A DNA stretch of 7,234 nt from Akkermansia sp. (GTDB lineage Bacteria; Verrucomicrobiota; Verrucomicrobiia; Verrucomicrobiales; Akkermansiaceae): contig JAIFNK010000059.1 in the NCBI GenBank assembly GCA_020047775.1, forward strand, positions 1-7,234, in the 5' to 3' direction. The position numbers and the translations under genes are program-made. Positions 1 to 5,935 of the stretch are shown here, in pieces (positions within the stretch are counted from its first letter, which is position 1; every line of letters begins with the position of its first letter). The notes below the pieces were generated by a model. The model did not search any database. It had not been told where the DNA came from and saw nothing but the letters and a program-made list of their open reading frames with translations.

Positions 1-1
1 G

Positions 2-1201
2 GACGACAAGACCATCCGCGATTCTCAAAAATCCGGACAATCGCTCAAAGAATTCACCGCAGGGTGGACGGAAAAATTCCATGCGGACTGCGAAAAAATC
101 GGCCTGCTCCCGCCGCACATCGAGCCGAGTGCCGTGGAGCACATCCCGCAGCAGATCGCGATGATTGCGACACTTGTGAAAAAGGGGCACGCCTACCTCT
201 CCGACGATGGCTCGGTGTATTTTAAAATTTCCTCCTTTCCCGGCTACGGACGTCTTTCCCACCTCGACGAGCGCGAGCTCGACCTCGGGAAAACCCAGAA
301 CGCCCGCTCCAGCTCGGACGAATACGAAAAGGACAGCCTCTCGGATTTCGTGTTATGGAAAGGCCGCAAGCCCGAGGACGGCGATAATTTCTGGCCATCC
401 CCCTGGGGTGAAGGCCGCCCCGGCTGGCACTTGGAATGCTCCGCAATGATTCAGGAATACCTCGGCGATTCTTTCGATCTCCATTCCGGCGGCGTCGATC
501 TCGTCTTCCCGCACCACGAAAATGAAATCGCCCAAAGCGAATGCGCCTGTGGTGGCCGTTTCGCCGCGAACTGGTTTCACATCACCCACCTGCTCGTGGA
601 CGGTGGGAAAATGTCCAAGTCACTCGGAAATCTCTACACCCTCGACGACCTCGCCGCGCGTGGCCACACCGCGATGGAAGTGCGCTACGTCCTGATCGGC
701 GCACACTATCGCAAGCCGCTTAATTTCACCCTCGATTCCTTGGCCGGTGCCCGCGAGGCGCTTGCAAAACTCGCCAAAGGAGCACGCCAACTCGCCGCGA
801 AAGTCGAGCCCGGCACCCGACTGACCCGCGCCGGTTTCGGCCCGTTCCAAGCTGCGTGGGACAGTCTGGAAAACGACCTGAATACTCCTGGTGCGCTAGG
901 CGGCTTGTTCACCGGCCTGCGGGAAGCCGCTCATCTCTCCGGCGCCGAGGCCGCCGCAGCGCTTGCCGGATTCAACCGCGTCCTGCGCGCCCTCGGGCTC
1001 ACCCTGCCGGAGGAAATCCTTCAGGATTCCATCGAAGTCCCGGACGACGTTAAAGCCCTCGCCGAAGCTCGCTGGGCTGCCCGCCTCGCGAAAAACTGGG
1101 CGGAGTCCGACATCCTGCGCGCCCAACTCGCCGGGCACGGCTGGCTCGTCAAGGACGGCAAGGACGGCTACGCTCTGGAGCCGGCCGGTCCTAAGGAATA
1201 G
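2..1201 (+). CDS. cysS: Cysteine--tRNA ligase, 5'-truncated by the window edge
   Basis: Cytoplasmic class I aminoacyl-tRNA synthetase that charges tRNA-Cys with cysteine using ATP. The frame is open from base 2 and gives 399 residues. Compared with E. coli CysS (461 residues), roughly 70 N-terminal residues lie outside the window, including the HIGH ATP-binding motif and the first zinc-ligand cysteine. The first visible residues, DDKTI, match the family's TDIDDK segment. The fragment carries GWHLECSAM with a zinc-ligand Cys, [10 protein letters not shown] with the His and Glu zinc ligands, and an intact KMSKS loop at 608-622 within [10 protein letters not shown]. The helical anticodon-binding C-terminus is present ([17 protein letters not shown]) and the gene ends normally at TAG. 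The GTG at 134 opens a long ORF but is internal: homology continues upstream of it. No defect is visible in the part seen. Confidence 0.97.
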   Translation, partial: DDKTIRDSQKSGQSLKEFTAGWTEKFHADCEKIGLLPPHIEPSAVEHIPQQIAMIATLVKKGHAYLSDDGSVYFKISSFPGYGRLSHLDERELDLGKTQNARSSSDEYEKDSLSDFVLWKGRKPEDGDNFWPSPWGEGRPGWHLECSAMIQEYLGDSFDLHSGGVDLVFPHHENEIAQSECACGGRFAANWFHITHLLVDGGKMSKSLGNLYTLDDLAARGHTAMEVRYVLIGAHYRKPLNFTLDSLAGAREALAKLAKGARQLAAKVEPGTRLTRAGFGPFQAAWDSLENDLNTPGALGGLFTGLREAAHLSGAEAAAALAGFNRVLRALGLTLPEEILQDSIEVPDDVKALAEARWAARLAKNWAESDILRAQLAGHGWLVKDGKDGYALEPAGPKE

Positions 1202-1294
1202 GTAGAAACCGCCGGCCGGGATCGAGGGGAGCACAGCGCCTCGCGTGTTGTCTTCGGCGCCCTCGCCAAAGACAAACATCGCACGAGGGTTGAC

Positions 1295-1324
1295 GCGGTT
1301 TCCTGCGTGGGCACCGAAAACCGC
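1295..1324. repeat. 7-bp inverted repeat next to a TTGACG box, upstream of the DUF1080 gene
   Basis: GCGGTTT (1295-1301) and AAACCGC (1318-1324) are perfect inverted arms separated by 16 bases. The left arm shares its first base with TTGACG (1290-1295), a good match to a sigma70 -35 box. The repeat therefore lies where the spacer and -10 region would be. No acceptable -10 hexamer is seen at 16-18 bases spacing, and no T-run follows, so it is not a clear terminator. It could be an operator, a leader hairpin or the folded 3' end of the cysS transcript. The rest of the 263-base gap (1202-1464) holds only a CCGGCCGG palindrome (1212-1219) and repeated CGAGGG/CCCTCG words. Confidence 0.4.
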
Positions 1325-1464
1325 CTGCCGGGGCGCTGCTACTCCTCAAAGAACTTGAATCCACCCCTGAATCATTGCTTTCCTTGTTCGATTCCCGAGC
1401 GCCGCCGCGTATCCGCAACTTCATCAGAATTGATTCGATCCCATCATCTCCACCACCAGTCATC

Positions 1465-2118
1465 ATGAAACCCTTGAAACTCATCGTCGCCAGCCTGCTC
1501 TGCTGCCTCCCCGTCACCTCCTTCGCCGAGGAAAAACCCGCTGCCGACGGCTTTACCGCCCTCTTCGACGGCAAAACCCTCAACGGTTGGAAGAACCCCT
1601 ACGAATGGGGCAAGTCCGAGGTCGTCAACGGCGAAATCCACCTCACCGCCGACAAGAAGTTCTTCCTCATCACCGAGAAAACCTACAGCGACTTCGTGTT
1701 CGAGGGCGAGGTCTTGCTGCCTCCCGGCCAGGCGAACAGCGGATTCATGTTCCGCGGCCAAGTGAAGCCTAACAATGTCTTCGGTTATCAGTGCGAAGTC
1801 GATGGCGACGCAAAGCGGGCCTGGTCCGGCGGGCTCTACGACGAAGGCCGTCGAAAGTGGTTCATCAGCCCGATCAAGGGCGACGCCGCCAGCGAGGCCG
1901 CCTTCAAACAACGCGCCGGTGGCACCTTCAAGCGCGATGAATGGAACACCTACCGTATCACCTGCAAGGGCAAGAGCATCAAGATCGAAGTCAATGGCGT
2001 GACCACCACCGACATCGAGGACGACAAGGACGCCAGCGGAGTGATCGCCATCCAGCACCACGGCGAAAAAGGCCAAACCTACAAGTTCCGGAATCTCCGG
2101 ATCAAGGAGTTGAAGTAA
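1465..2118 (+). CDS. Secreted DUF1080 (3-keto-disaccharide hydrolase-like) protein
   Basis: Predicted exported protein of 217 residues made almost wholly of one DUF1080 domain (Pfam PF06439), a concanavalin-like beta-sandwich family. Some members hydrolyse 3-keto-glycosides; the substrate here is unknown. Residues 1-21 form a Sec signal peptide: a Lys-containing head, the core LIVASLLCCLP, and a likely cut after TSFA. The two adjacent Cys lack a proper lipobox, so it is probably not a lipoprotein. Family signatures are GFTALFDGKTLNGWK just after the signal, SGFMFRGQ in the middle, a GLYDEGRRKW segment, and the C-terminal pattern GVIAIQHHGEKG then FRNLRIKEL. ATG 1465 is chosen because the signal peptide begins there; the frame is open to an ATG at 1375, which would put 30 unlikely residues ahead of it. 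No Shine-Dalgarno is visible. It stands alone between cysS and the gene-poor stretch. The family call is firm and the activity is inferred. Confidence 0.9.
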   Translation: MKPLKLIVASLLCCLPVTSFAEEKPAADGFTALFDGKTLNGWKNPYEWGKSEVVNGEIHLTADKKFFLITEKTYSDFVFEGEVLLPPGQANSGFMFRGQVKPNNVFGYQCEVDGDAKRAWSGGLYDEGRRKWFISPIKGDAASEAAFKQRAGGTFKRDEWNTYRITCKGKSIKIEVNGVTTTDIEDDKDASGVIAIQHHGEKGQTYKFRNLRIKELK

Positions 2119-2137
2119 GCCGTTTCACGCGCCCTGC

Positions 2138-2156
2138 GCCGCATCCTTGCGGTTTT
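2138..2156 (+). terminator. Weak intrinsic terminator after the DUF1080 gene
   Basis: About 20 bases after the stop codon, CCGCA (2139-2143) and TGCGG (2148-2152) form a perfect 5-bp stem with a TCCT loop. A possible G-U pair closes the base, and TTTT (2153-2156) follows. The position and T-run fit rho-independent termination, but the stem is short. Confidence 0.5.
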
Positions 2157-2380
2157 CGGAAACCGGCTTTCGAATGGGAGTTTCCAGCGAAAGGAAAGAC
2201 CTTGAAGGGATGCCAAAAGGAGATCGGGCGAAGGTCCGGGATCTGGGACAGTTGGAGGCGCGGCTTCAGGCAGCGGTGCGGGTGCGGAATGAGCGGGCGA
2301 ACCGCAATAGCGGGAATCCGTCCAAGGGACAGGTGAGTTTTAACAGCGGTCGGTGGGGCTCGCTTTGAAGAGGAAGAGTT

Positions 2381-2403
2381 GAACCTTTGCGCCTCTGCGG
2401 TTC
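2381..2403. repeat. Short GAACC...GGTTC inverted repeat with a TTTGCGCCTCTGCGG core
   Basis: GAACC (2381-2385) and GGTTC (2399-2403) are perfect inverted arms flanking a 13-base centre that holds two TGCG words four bases apart. The core resembles the 'tttgcgcctctgcg' intergenic words I associate with planctomycete, verrucomicrobial and some other environmental genomes. That resemblance is from memory and was not searched. Its function is unknown. It is probably one copy of a dispersed intergenic repeat. Confidence 0.4.
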
Positions 2404-2425
2404 CTTCTTCCCGGATGACAGGCGC

Positions 2426-2471
2426 GGTCGGCCATGCGGCGGCCTACCACCGGGCGTGGGAGTAACGCCCG
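2426..2471. repeat. Two adjacent stem-loops with 7-base loops
   Basis: The first hairpin pairs GGT-C-GGCC (2426-2433) with GGCC-T-ACC (2441-2448): seven pairs around one C/T mismatch, with a 7-base loop. Two bases later the second pairs CGGGCGT (2451-2457) with ACGCCCG (2465-2471): seven perfect pairs, also with a 7-base loop. No T-run follows on either strand, so these are not classical terminators. They could belong to a dispersed repeat or a small structured RNA. High GC makes some chance pairing expected. Confidence 0.4.
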
Positions 2472-2567
2472 CGTAAAACGGGGGTGATCGGGCCAGGCGC
2501 GCGGGCGGCAAGGACGATGGGGTGGACCGGGGGACGGTCAGAAGGAAACATTTGCGGCCTCCTTTGC

Positions 2568-2599
2568 TACGCTGTTGCGTAACTCGTTGATAATGAGTT
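2568..2599 (-). repeat. Two short hairpins immediately 3' of tRNA-Ser
   Basis: Read on the minus strand, AACTC (2599-2595) pairs with GAGTT (2585-2581) across a 9-base loop. It starts at the final A of the encoded CCA end. It is followed directly by TACGC (2581-2577) pairing with GCGTA (2572-2568) across AACA, the two sharing base 2581. No T-run follows. They may act in 3' processing or termination of the tRNA transcript, or mark an old integration junction. The sequence does not decide. Confidence 0.35.
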
Positions 2600-2688
2600 G
2601 GCGGAACGGGAGGGATTTGAACCCTCGGTACGGTTACCCGTACGTTCCCTTAGCAAGGGAGTGCTTTCGACCACTCAGCCACCGTTCC
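2599..2688 (-). tRNA. tRNA-Ser, anticodon GCU
   Basis: A complete 90-base class II tRNA on the minus strand that reads AGC and AGU codons. The acceptor stem pairs GGAACGG (2688-2682) with CCGTTCC (2609-2603), followed by discriminator G (2602) and an encoded CCA (2601-2599). The anticodon loop is TTGCTAA with GCT complementary to 2652-2654, between CTCCC and GGGAA-type stem arms. The long variable arm is a perfect GTACGG/CCGTAC stem closed by GTAA, as expected for serine. The T-arm is GAGGG-TTCAAAT-CCCTC. All structural parts are intact. It lies 91 bases downstream of the Arg/Gly-rich protein gene on the same strand. Confidence 0.97.
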
Positions 2689-2706
2689 ATGATGCGGGTC
2701 GGGAGG

Positions 2707-2735
2707 TTTGAACCATAGCTTCAAGGGAACGTCAA
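2707..2735 (-). promoter_or_regulatory. Possible sigma70-type promoter of tRNA-Ser
   Basis: On the minus strand TTGACG (2735-2730) is a near-consensus -35 box. At 17 bases spacing the -10 position reads TTCAAA (2712-2707), a poor match to TATAAT. Transcription would start roughly 10-15 bases before the mature tRNA, leaving a short leader. The -35 is persuasive and the -10 is not; that same segment also resembles a tRNA T-loop (see findings). Confidence 0.35.
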
Positions 2736-2756
2736 CCCTTGGAAGATGGAAACCTG

Positions 2757-2775
2757 CACGAATTTGAAATTCGTG
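2757..2775 (-). terminator. Terminator-like inverted repeat after the Arg/Gly-rich protein gene
   Basis: CACGAATTT (2757-2765) and AAATTCGTG (2767-2775) are perfect 9-base inverted arms around a single base, which fold as a stem of six or seven pairs with a small loop. The repeat begins four bases after the TAA stop on the minus strand. No T-run follows, so it may be a 3'-end stabiliser or a weak terminator rather than a full intrinsic one. Confidence 0.45.
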
Positions 2776-2779
2776 GGAA

Positions 2780-4420
2780 TTAGTCCGCGAAGGGATGGGT
2801 TTCTTCGTTGTTGGTTTCGGACTCGGGAGTTTTCTCGACTGCTGGTGCTGCCGGAGTTTCCTCGGCGGGAGCAGGTGTCTCAGGGATGGCCGCTTCCGCT
2901 TCAGGAGCGGTTGGGGCAGGGGATTCCGGCACCTCAACCGCCGCTTCATTCGTCGGCTCGGTCGTTGGCTCACCTGCGACTTCCGCTTCTTCGGTGGAAG
3001 ACTCGGGTTGGGCGGTTTTCGGCGCAGGTTCTTCGCCTTCCTTGGCCTCGGCGGCGATTTTTGGCTTCTTGGATTTCTTTTTCTTCTTCTTTTTCGGCTC
3101 GCCACCCGGTTCGGCGGTATGGGCTTCGCGGGCCTCCTGTACGGCGAGCGTGTCGTCGGTGTAGAGCAGGATATGGCCTTGATGGAGCAGCCAGAAAAGG
3201 TCGGCTGCGAATTCGGCGGGCGGGGCGGTGCTGCCTTCCGGTAGGACGGATTTCCAAAGGCCTTCGAGCTTGGCGGGGCTGTTCTCGCGGATCCAGGCGA
3301 CCATGACGGCGGGGCGGTCGGCGAGCACGGCATTGAGCGGCAGCGGATTGGGGCGGGCGGGGCCGGTATGGAGCTTGCCCTGGCGCTTGAAAACCGGAAG
3401 GTGCTCGGCCTCGACGGCGCGGCACACGGCGGGAATTAAAATCGCGGGGTGATTGCGGGCGTGGGTGCCGGCGATTTTCAGCGAGGTGAGCAAGGAGGGT
3501 GAGAGGTTTTTCACGGGGATCGCCCCGGACACATCGGCGAGGCGGGTTTCACCGAAGGCCTTGTCGAAACAACGGGCCCCGAGCGCGCGCTCGGCTTCGG
3601 CGCGGTCGTCGATCCATGTCTCGTCGCCCTCGCCCTTGATCCGCCAGCGGGTCTTGGTTTTCATCGTTTCCAGCCAAGCGTTGACGGCTTCCTCGCCGCG
3701 TTCGGTACGGACTTTGGAGGCGTAGAGCTCGAAGGGCATGCGGGCGAAGCGTTCGCGATGCAAGCGGCGCAGGTTGGTCTGATAGGAGTGGAAGTTGACC
3801 GGACCGAGCCAATCTCCGGAGATGCCGCAGCGGGCGATGGTTTGGAAATTCCCGGTCGGTGGATCGACCTCGATGGTTTCCTCCTCGATGAGTTCGTTGC
3901 GCAGCTCGGAATTCCAGAGATGGCGGATGGCTTCCTCGCGGGTGAGGAAAACCGAATCTTCCAGCTTGCCGCGGATCAGCGGGGCGTGGGGTTCGGGCGC
4001 TTCGAACACCGCCCGGCAGCGGGATTTCTCGGCGAGCAGGATTTTGGCAACGTCGAAAAGCGGATAGACCCGCGCGACCTGATGGATTTCCTTGCCGATG
4101 AGGTGGACGGCTTGCGCGTCCGGCGCGATGGTGGCCCGCACGCCTTCGGCCGGTGGTGCCTCGATGTTCTGTGGAGGAGCGTTGCGGCGATCTTCAAAAT
4201 TTCCTCCACGGCCTTGGAACGGGCGGCGCTCGCCTCCGTCGCGGGATCCGCCGGTTCGTGGTCCGCGGTCGCGGTCATCGCGGCGCGGCGGGCGCTCGTC
4301 GCCGCCGGAAAAGGTCTTGGGGTTACGCTCGGGCTTGTCGCCGGTGGCGCGCGCCCACGCAGGTCCGAGGGCAAAGCTGGACAGGAGGCTGCTCAATGGG
4401 TCGTTTTCAGAATCACTCAC
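2780..4420 (-). CDS. Unrecognised protein: Arg/Gly-rich head, folded core, Lys run, Pro/Ala/Glu tail
   Basis: I do not recognise this 546-residue product. No signal peptide or membrane segment is visible, so it is probably cytoplasmic. Residues ~28-78 are disordered and rich in Arg, Gly and Asp (RPPRRDDRDRGPRTGG, FQGRGG), like RGG-type RNA-binding tails. Residues ~90-430 look folded, with motifs such as HLIGKEIHQVARVYPLFDVAK, GDWLGPVNFHSYQTNLRRLHRE and a C-terminal DLFWLLHQGHILLYTDDTLAV that could be a winged-helix edge. Residues 443-449 are seven lysines in a row, followed by SKKPK. The remaining ~90 residues are low-complexity Pro/Ala/Glu/Thr. GTG 4420 is chosen because it gives MSDSENDPLSSLL, a natural-looking start; TTG 4456 would add 12 residues. 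Neither has a Shine-Dalgarno. The gene starts 66 bases after waaA and is likely co-transcribed with it. Nucleic-acid binding is inferred from composition only. Confidence 0.8.
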   Translation of the reverse strand: MSDSENDPLSSLLSSFALGPAWARATGDKPERNPKTFSGGDERPPRRDDRDRGPRTGGSRDGGERRPFQGRGGNFEDRRNAPPQNIEAPPAEGVRATIAPDAQAVHLIGKEIHQVARVYPLFDVAKILLAEKSRCRAVFEAPEPHAPLIRGKLEDSVFLTREEAIRHLWNSELRNELIEEETIEVDPPTGNFQTIARCGISGDWLGPVNFHSYQTNLRRLHRERFARMPFELYASKVRTERGEEAVNAWLETMKTKTRWRIKGEGDETWIDDRAEAERALGARCFDKAFGETRLADVSGAIPVKNLSPSLLTSLKIAGTHARNHPAILIPAVCRAVEAEHLPVFKRQGKLHTGPARPNPLPLNAVLADRPAVMVAWIRENSPAKLEGLWKSVLPEGSTAPPAEFAADLFWLLHQGHILLYTDDTLAVQEAREAHTAEPGGEPKKKKKKKSKKPKIAAEAKEGEEPAPKTAQPESSTEEAEVAGEPTTEPTNEAAVEVPESPAPTAPEAEAAIPETPAPAEETPAAPAVEKTPESETNNEETHPFAD

Positions 4421-4486
4421 GGGGCGCAGTCTAGGGAGCGATTTTGAAAATGACAAACTCCGCTTGCATCAAAATATCGGGTGTTT

Positions 4487-5761
4487 TCAGGCAGTCAGAA
4501 GTTTCAAAATCCGCCGCGTCGCGCCGTTGTGAAGGGCGAGCAGCGCGGATGCCCGGCGGGTCATTGCCTGCGCGTTCTGCGGATCGAGAGCGGTGAGGAT
4601 CGCCTGCGGCAGGGCTGCGGCATTTTGTGCCGAAATGCAGCCGTCGTCGGCGATGAGGCGGTTGGCGAGTGGTTGGAAGTTCTCCATGTGCGGCCCGAGG
4701 ATCACCGGTTTTCCTGCGAGGATGGCCTCGCAGGGGTTCTGGCCGCCGGTTGATAGAAAGCTCTTGCCGATGATGACGACGTCGGCGTGGGCCGTCCAGT
4801 CGCGGAGCTCGCCGGTGGAGTCGATGATGAAAACGCAGCGGCGGTCGGCGCCCGTTGTGGGTTCCGCGGACCTCAATCTCACGAGAAACCCGGCTTTTTT
4901 CAAATCCACCATCACTTCCGCTCTCCGCTCGGCGTGGCGTGGCACGATGACCGCGAGCGCGTCGGGACTGGCCTCTCGAATCGCCTGGGCGATCAATGCG
5001 TCCTCGCCGGGATGCGTGCTGGCGGCGAGGATGACCGGCCGGTTGTTTCCGAATGTATCGAGCATTTGCTGGAATTCCGGTCGCCGCGTGGGTGGTTCGC
5101 CGCTGCCGGGATCGAACTTCAGACTGCCGGTGGTGAGGATTTTGTGACGGTCGATTCCAAGGATTTCCCAGATTTCCGCATCGTCGGCTTCCTGGATCGC
5201 CACGGCGTCGAGCAGGCGATAGACCGGCCGCAGCCACGGGGCGAAGCGGCGGAAGCGGCTGGCGGAGCGGGGCGACATGCGGGCGTTGACCAGACGCACG
5301 GGGATGGCCCGCTTCCGACAGGCTAACAAAAGGTGGGGCCACACCTCGCCTTCGATCAGGACGATTTGTGCCGGTTCGAAACGAGTGAGATAACGGCGCA
5401 CCATCGAGGGAAAATCCAGCGGTGCATAGGTGACGCGGAGTCCGGGAACCATCGCGGAGGTGGCTAACGCGTGTCCGGTCGCGGTGCCGGTCGCGAGCAC
5501 AAAGCGGCGCCCGGGCTCGCTGCGCTGCCACTCACGGATGAGCTTGAGCGCAAGCATTGCCTCGCCCACGCTGACAGCATGAAGATGGACTGCGCCGCAG
5601 GGCTCGTATTCCAGCGGCGTGGTGTAAATCCCGATGCGTTCGCCAAGACGGGTGCCAAAGCCGCCGCGCCGCCGCATTTTCACGAGCCAGCCTGGAAATG
5701 CGGCGATGAAAAGCAATGGCAGGAGCAGCCGGTAAAGCACAAGGGCGGTGAACAATCGCAT
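4487..5761 (-). CDS. waaA: 3-deoxy-D-manno-octulosonic acid (Kdo) transferase
   Basis: Glycosyltransferase of the GT30 family that moves Kdo from CMP-Kdo to the lipid A precursor at the cytoplasmic face of the inner membrane, in lipopolysaccharide core synthesis. Length is 424 residues, normal for the family. Residues 4-22 form one hydrophobic N-terminal anchor. HAVSVGEAM (61-69) holds the catalytic-type Glu67, aligning with the SxGE motif of Aquifex WaaA. EGEVWP (137-142) matches the ExExWP motif, and TGSLKFD (211-217) the G-N/S-LKFD strand. The C-terminal GT-B half has AASTHPGE (246-253), VPRHAER (273-279), DSTGEL (314-319) and GGQNPCEA (339-346), where many relatives have GGHNPLEP. Whether it adds one or more Kdo residues cannot be read from sequence. 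ATG 5761 gives the anchor directly. No Shine-Dalgarno is seen. A weak TTTACG-17-TAGGCT promoter candidate ends eight bases before the ATG. Confidence 0.96.
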   Translation of the reverse strand: MRLFTALVLYRLLLPLLFIAAFPGWLVKMRRRGGFGTRLGERIGIYTTPLEYEPCGAVHLHAVSVGEAMLALKLIREWQRSEPGRRFVLATGTATGHALATSAMVPGLRVTYAPLDFPSMVRRYLTRFEPAQIVLIEGEVWPHLLLACRKRAIPVRLVNARMSPRSASRFRRFAPWLRPVYRLLDAVAIQEADDAEIWEILGIDRHKILTTGSLKFDPGSGEPPTRRPEFQQMLDTFGNNRPVILAASTHPGEDALIAQAIREASPDALAVIVPRHAERRAEVMVDLKKAGFLVRLRSAEPTTGADRRCVFIIDSTGELRDWTAHADVVIIGKSFLSTGGQNPCEAILAGKPVILGPHMENFQPLANRLIADDGCISAQNAAALPQAILTALDPQNAQAMTRRASALLALHNGATRRILKLLTA

Positions 5762-5915
5762 CGCGATTCAGCCTAGGGTGCCAGGTCGGACGCGTAAAGG
5801 AGGATGGCTGGCAATCCATCGCAGAGGGAGTGGCTTGGAGTTTGCCCGCATGGCTTTGTTGACTGCCGGGCGTTGTCATGAGCCCCCATCGCGAGTGCGC
5901 AGCTCACTGATTCAA

Positions 5916-5933
5916 CGCGGTGCGCAATCCGCG
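5916..5933 (-). repeat. GC-rich hairpin just after the small barrel gene
   Basis: On the minus strand CGCGG (5933-5929) pairs with CCGCG (5920-5916) across an 8-base loop, beginning three bases after the TGA stop. No T-run follows. It may mark the 3' end of the two-gene unit upstream of waaA. The remaining gap up to waaA (about 150 bases) holds no gene I can support. Confidence 0.3.
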
Positions 5934-5935
5934 GA

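Larger units (their letters stand above)
2119..2598. other. Gene-poor stretch between the DUF1080 gene and tRNA-Ser
   Basis: No recognisable gene lies in these 480 bases. Besides the terminator and the inverted repeats listed separately, there is a 64-codon open frame on the plus strand (ATG 2174 to TGA 2366-2368). It encodes an Arg/Glu-rich, probably helical peptide (for example GQLEARLQAAVRVRNER). It has no ribosome-binding site and matches nothing I know, so it may be a decayed gene fragment, part of a dispersed repeat, or chance. The minus-strand frame 2266-2511 is Pro/Arg-rich and looks like noise. No insertion-sequence ends or target-site duplications were seen. Confidence 0.5.

Noticed and set aside
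1444..2076. 210-codon minus-strand frame opposite the DUF1080 gene
   Set aside because: It mirrors the DUF1080 codons in antisense, is Val/Ala/Gly/Leu/Asp-rich and has no motif. The sense strand has a signal peptide and family motifs.
2119..2598. Insertion sequence, CRISPR array or complete mobile element in the gene-poor stretch
   Set aside because: No transposase frame, no terminal inverted repeats with target duplications and no regularly spaced direct repeats were found.
2650..3333. 227-codon minus-strand frame running into tRNA-Ser
   Set aside because: It overlaps both the tRNA and the 3' end of the Arg/Gly-rich protein gene in another frame. Its Pro/Arg/Lys/Ser richness reflects the low-complexity tail.
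3758..4447. 229-codon plus-strand frame opposite the Arg/Gly-rich protein
   Set aside because: It is antisense to the folded core and N-terminal region of the minus-strand gene and shows no recognisable motif or start signal.
4724..4746. GGQNPCEA in place of GGHNPLEP in WaaA as a possible lost active-site residue
   Set aside because: The Asn and Glu are kept, all other motifs are intact, and as far as I recall GGQN occurs in other WaaA proteins, so it is not evidence of inactivity.
4431..5531. 366-codon open frame on the minus strand inside waaA
   Set aside because: It lies in another frame of a clear waaA gene and is extremely Arg/Pro/His-rich, the usual composition of an out-of-frame reading of GC-rich coding DNA.
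5566..5583. Internal start candidates in waaA that would skip the N-terminal anchor
   Set aside because: Starting later would remove the membrane anchor and approach the SVGEA catalytic segment; ATG 5761 gives the normal family length.
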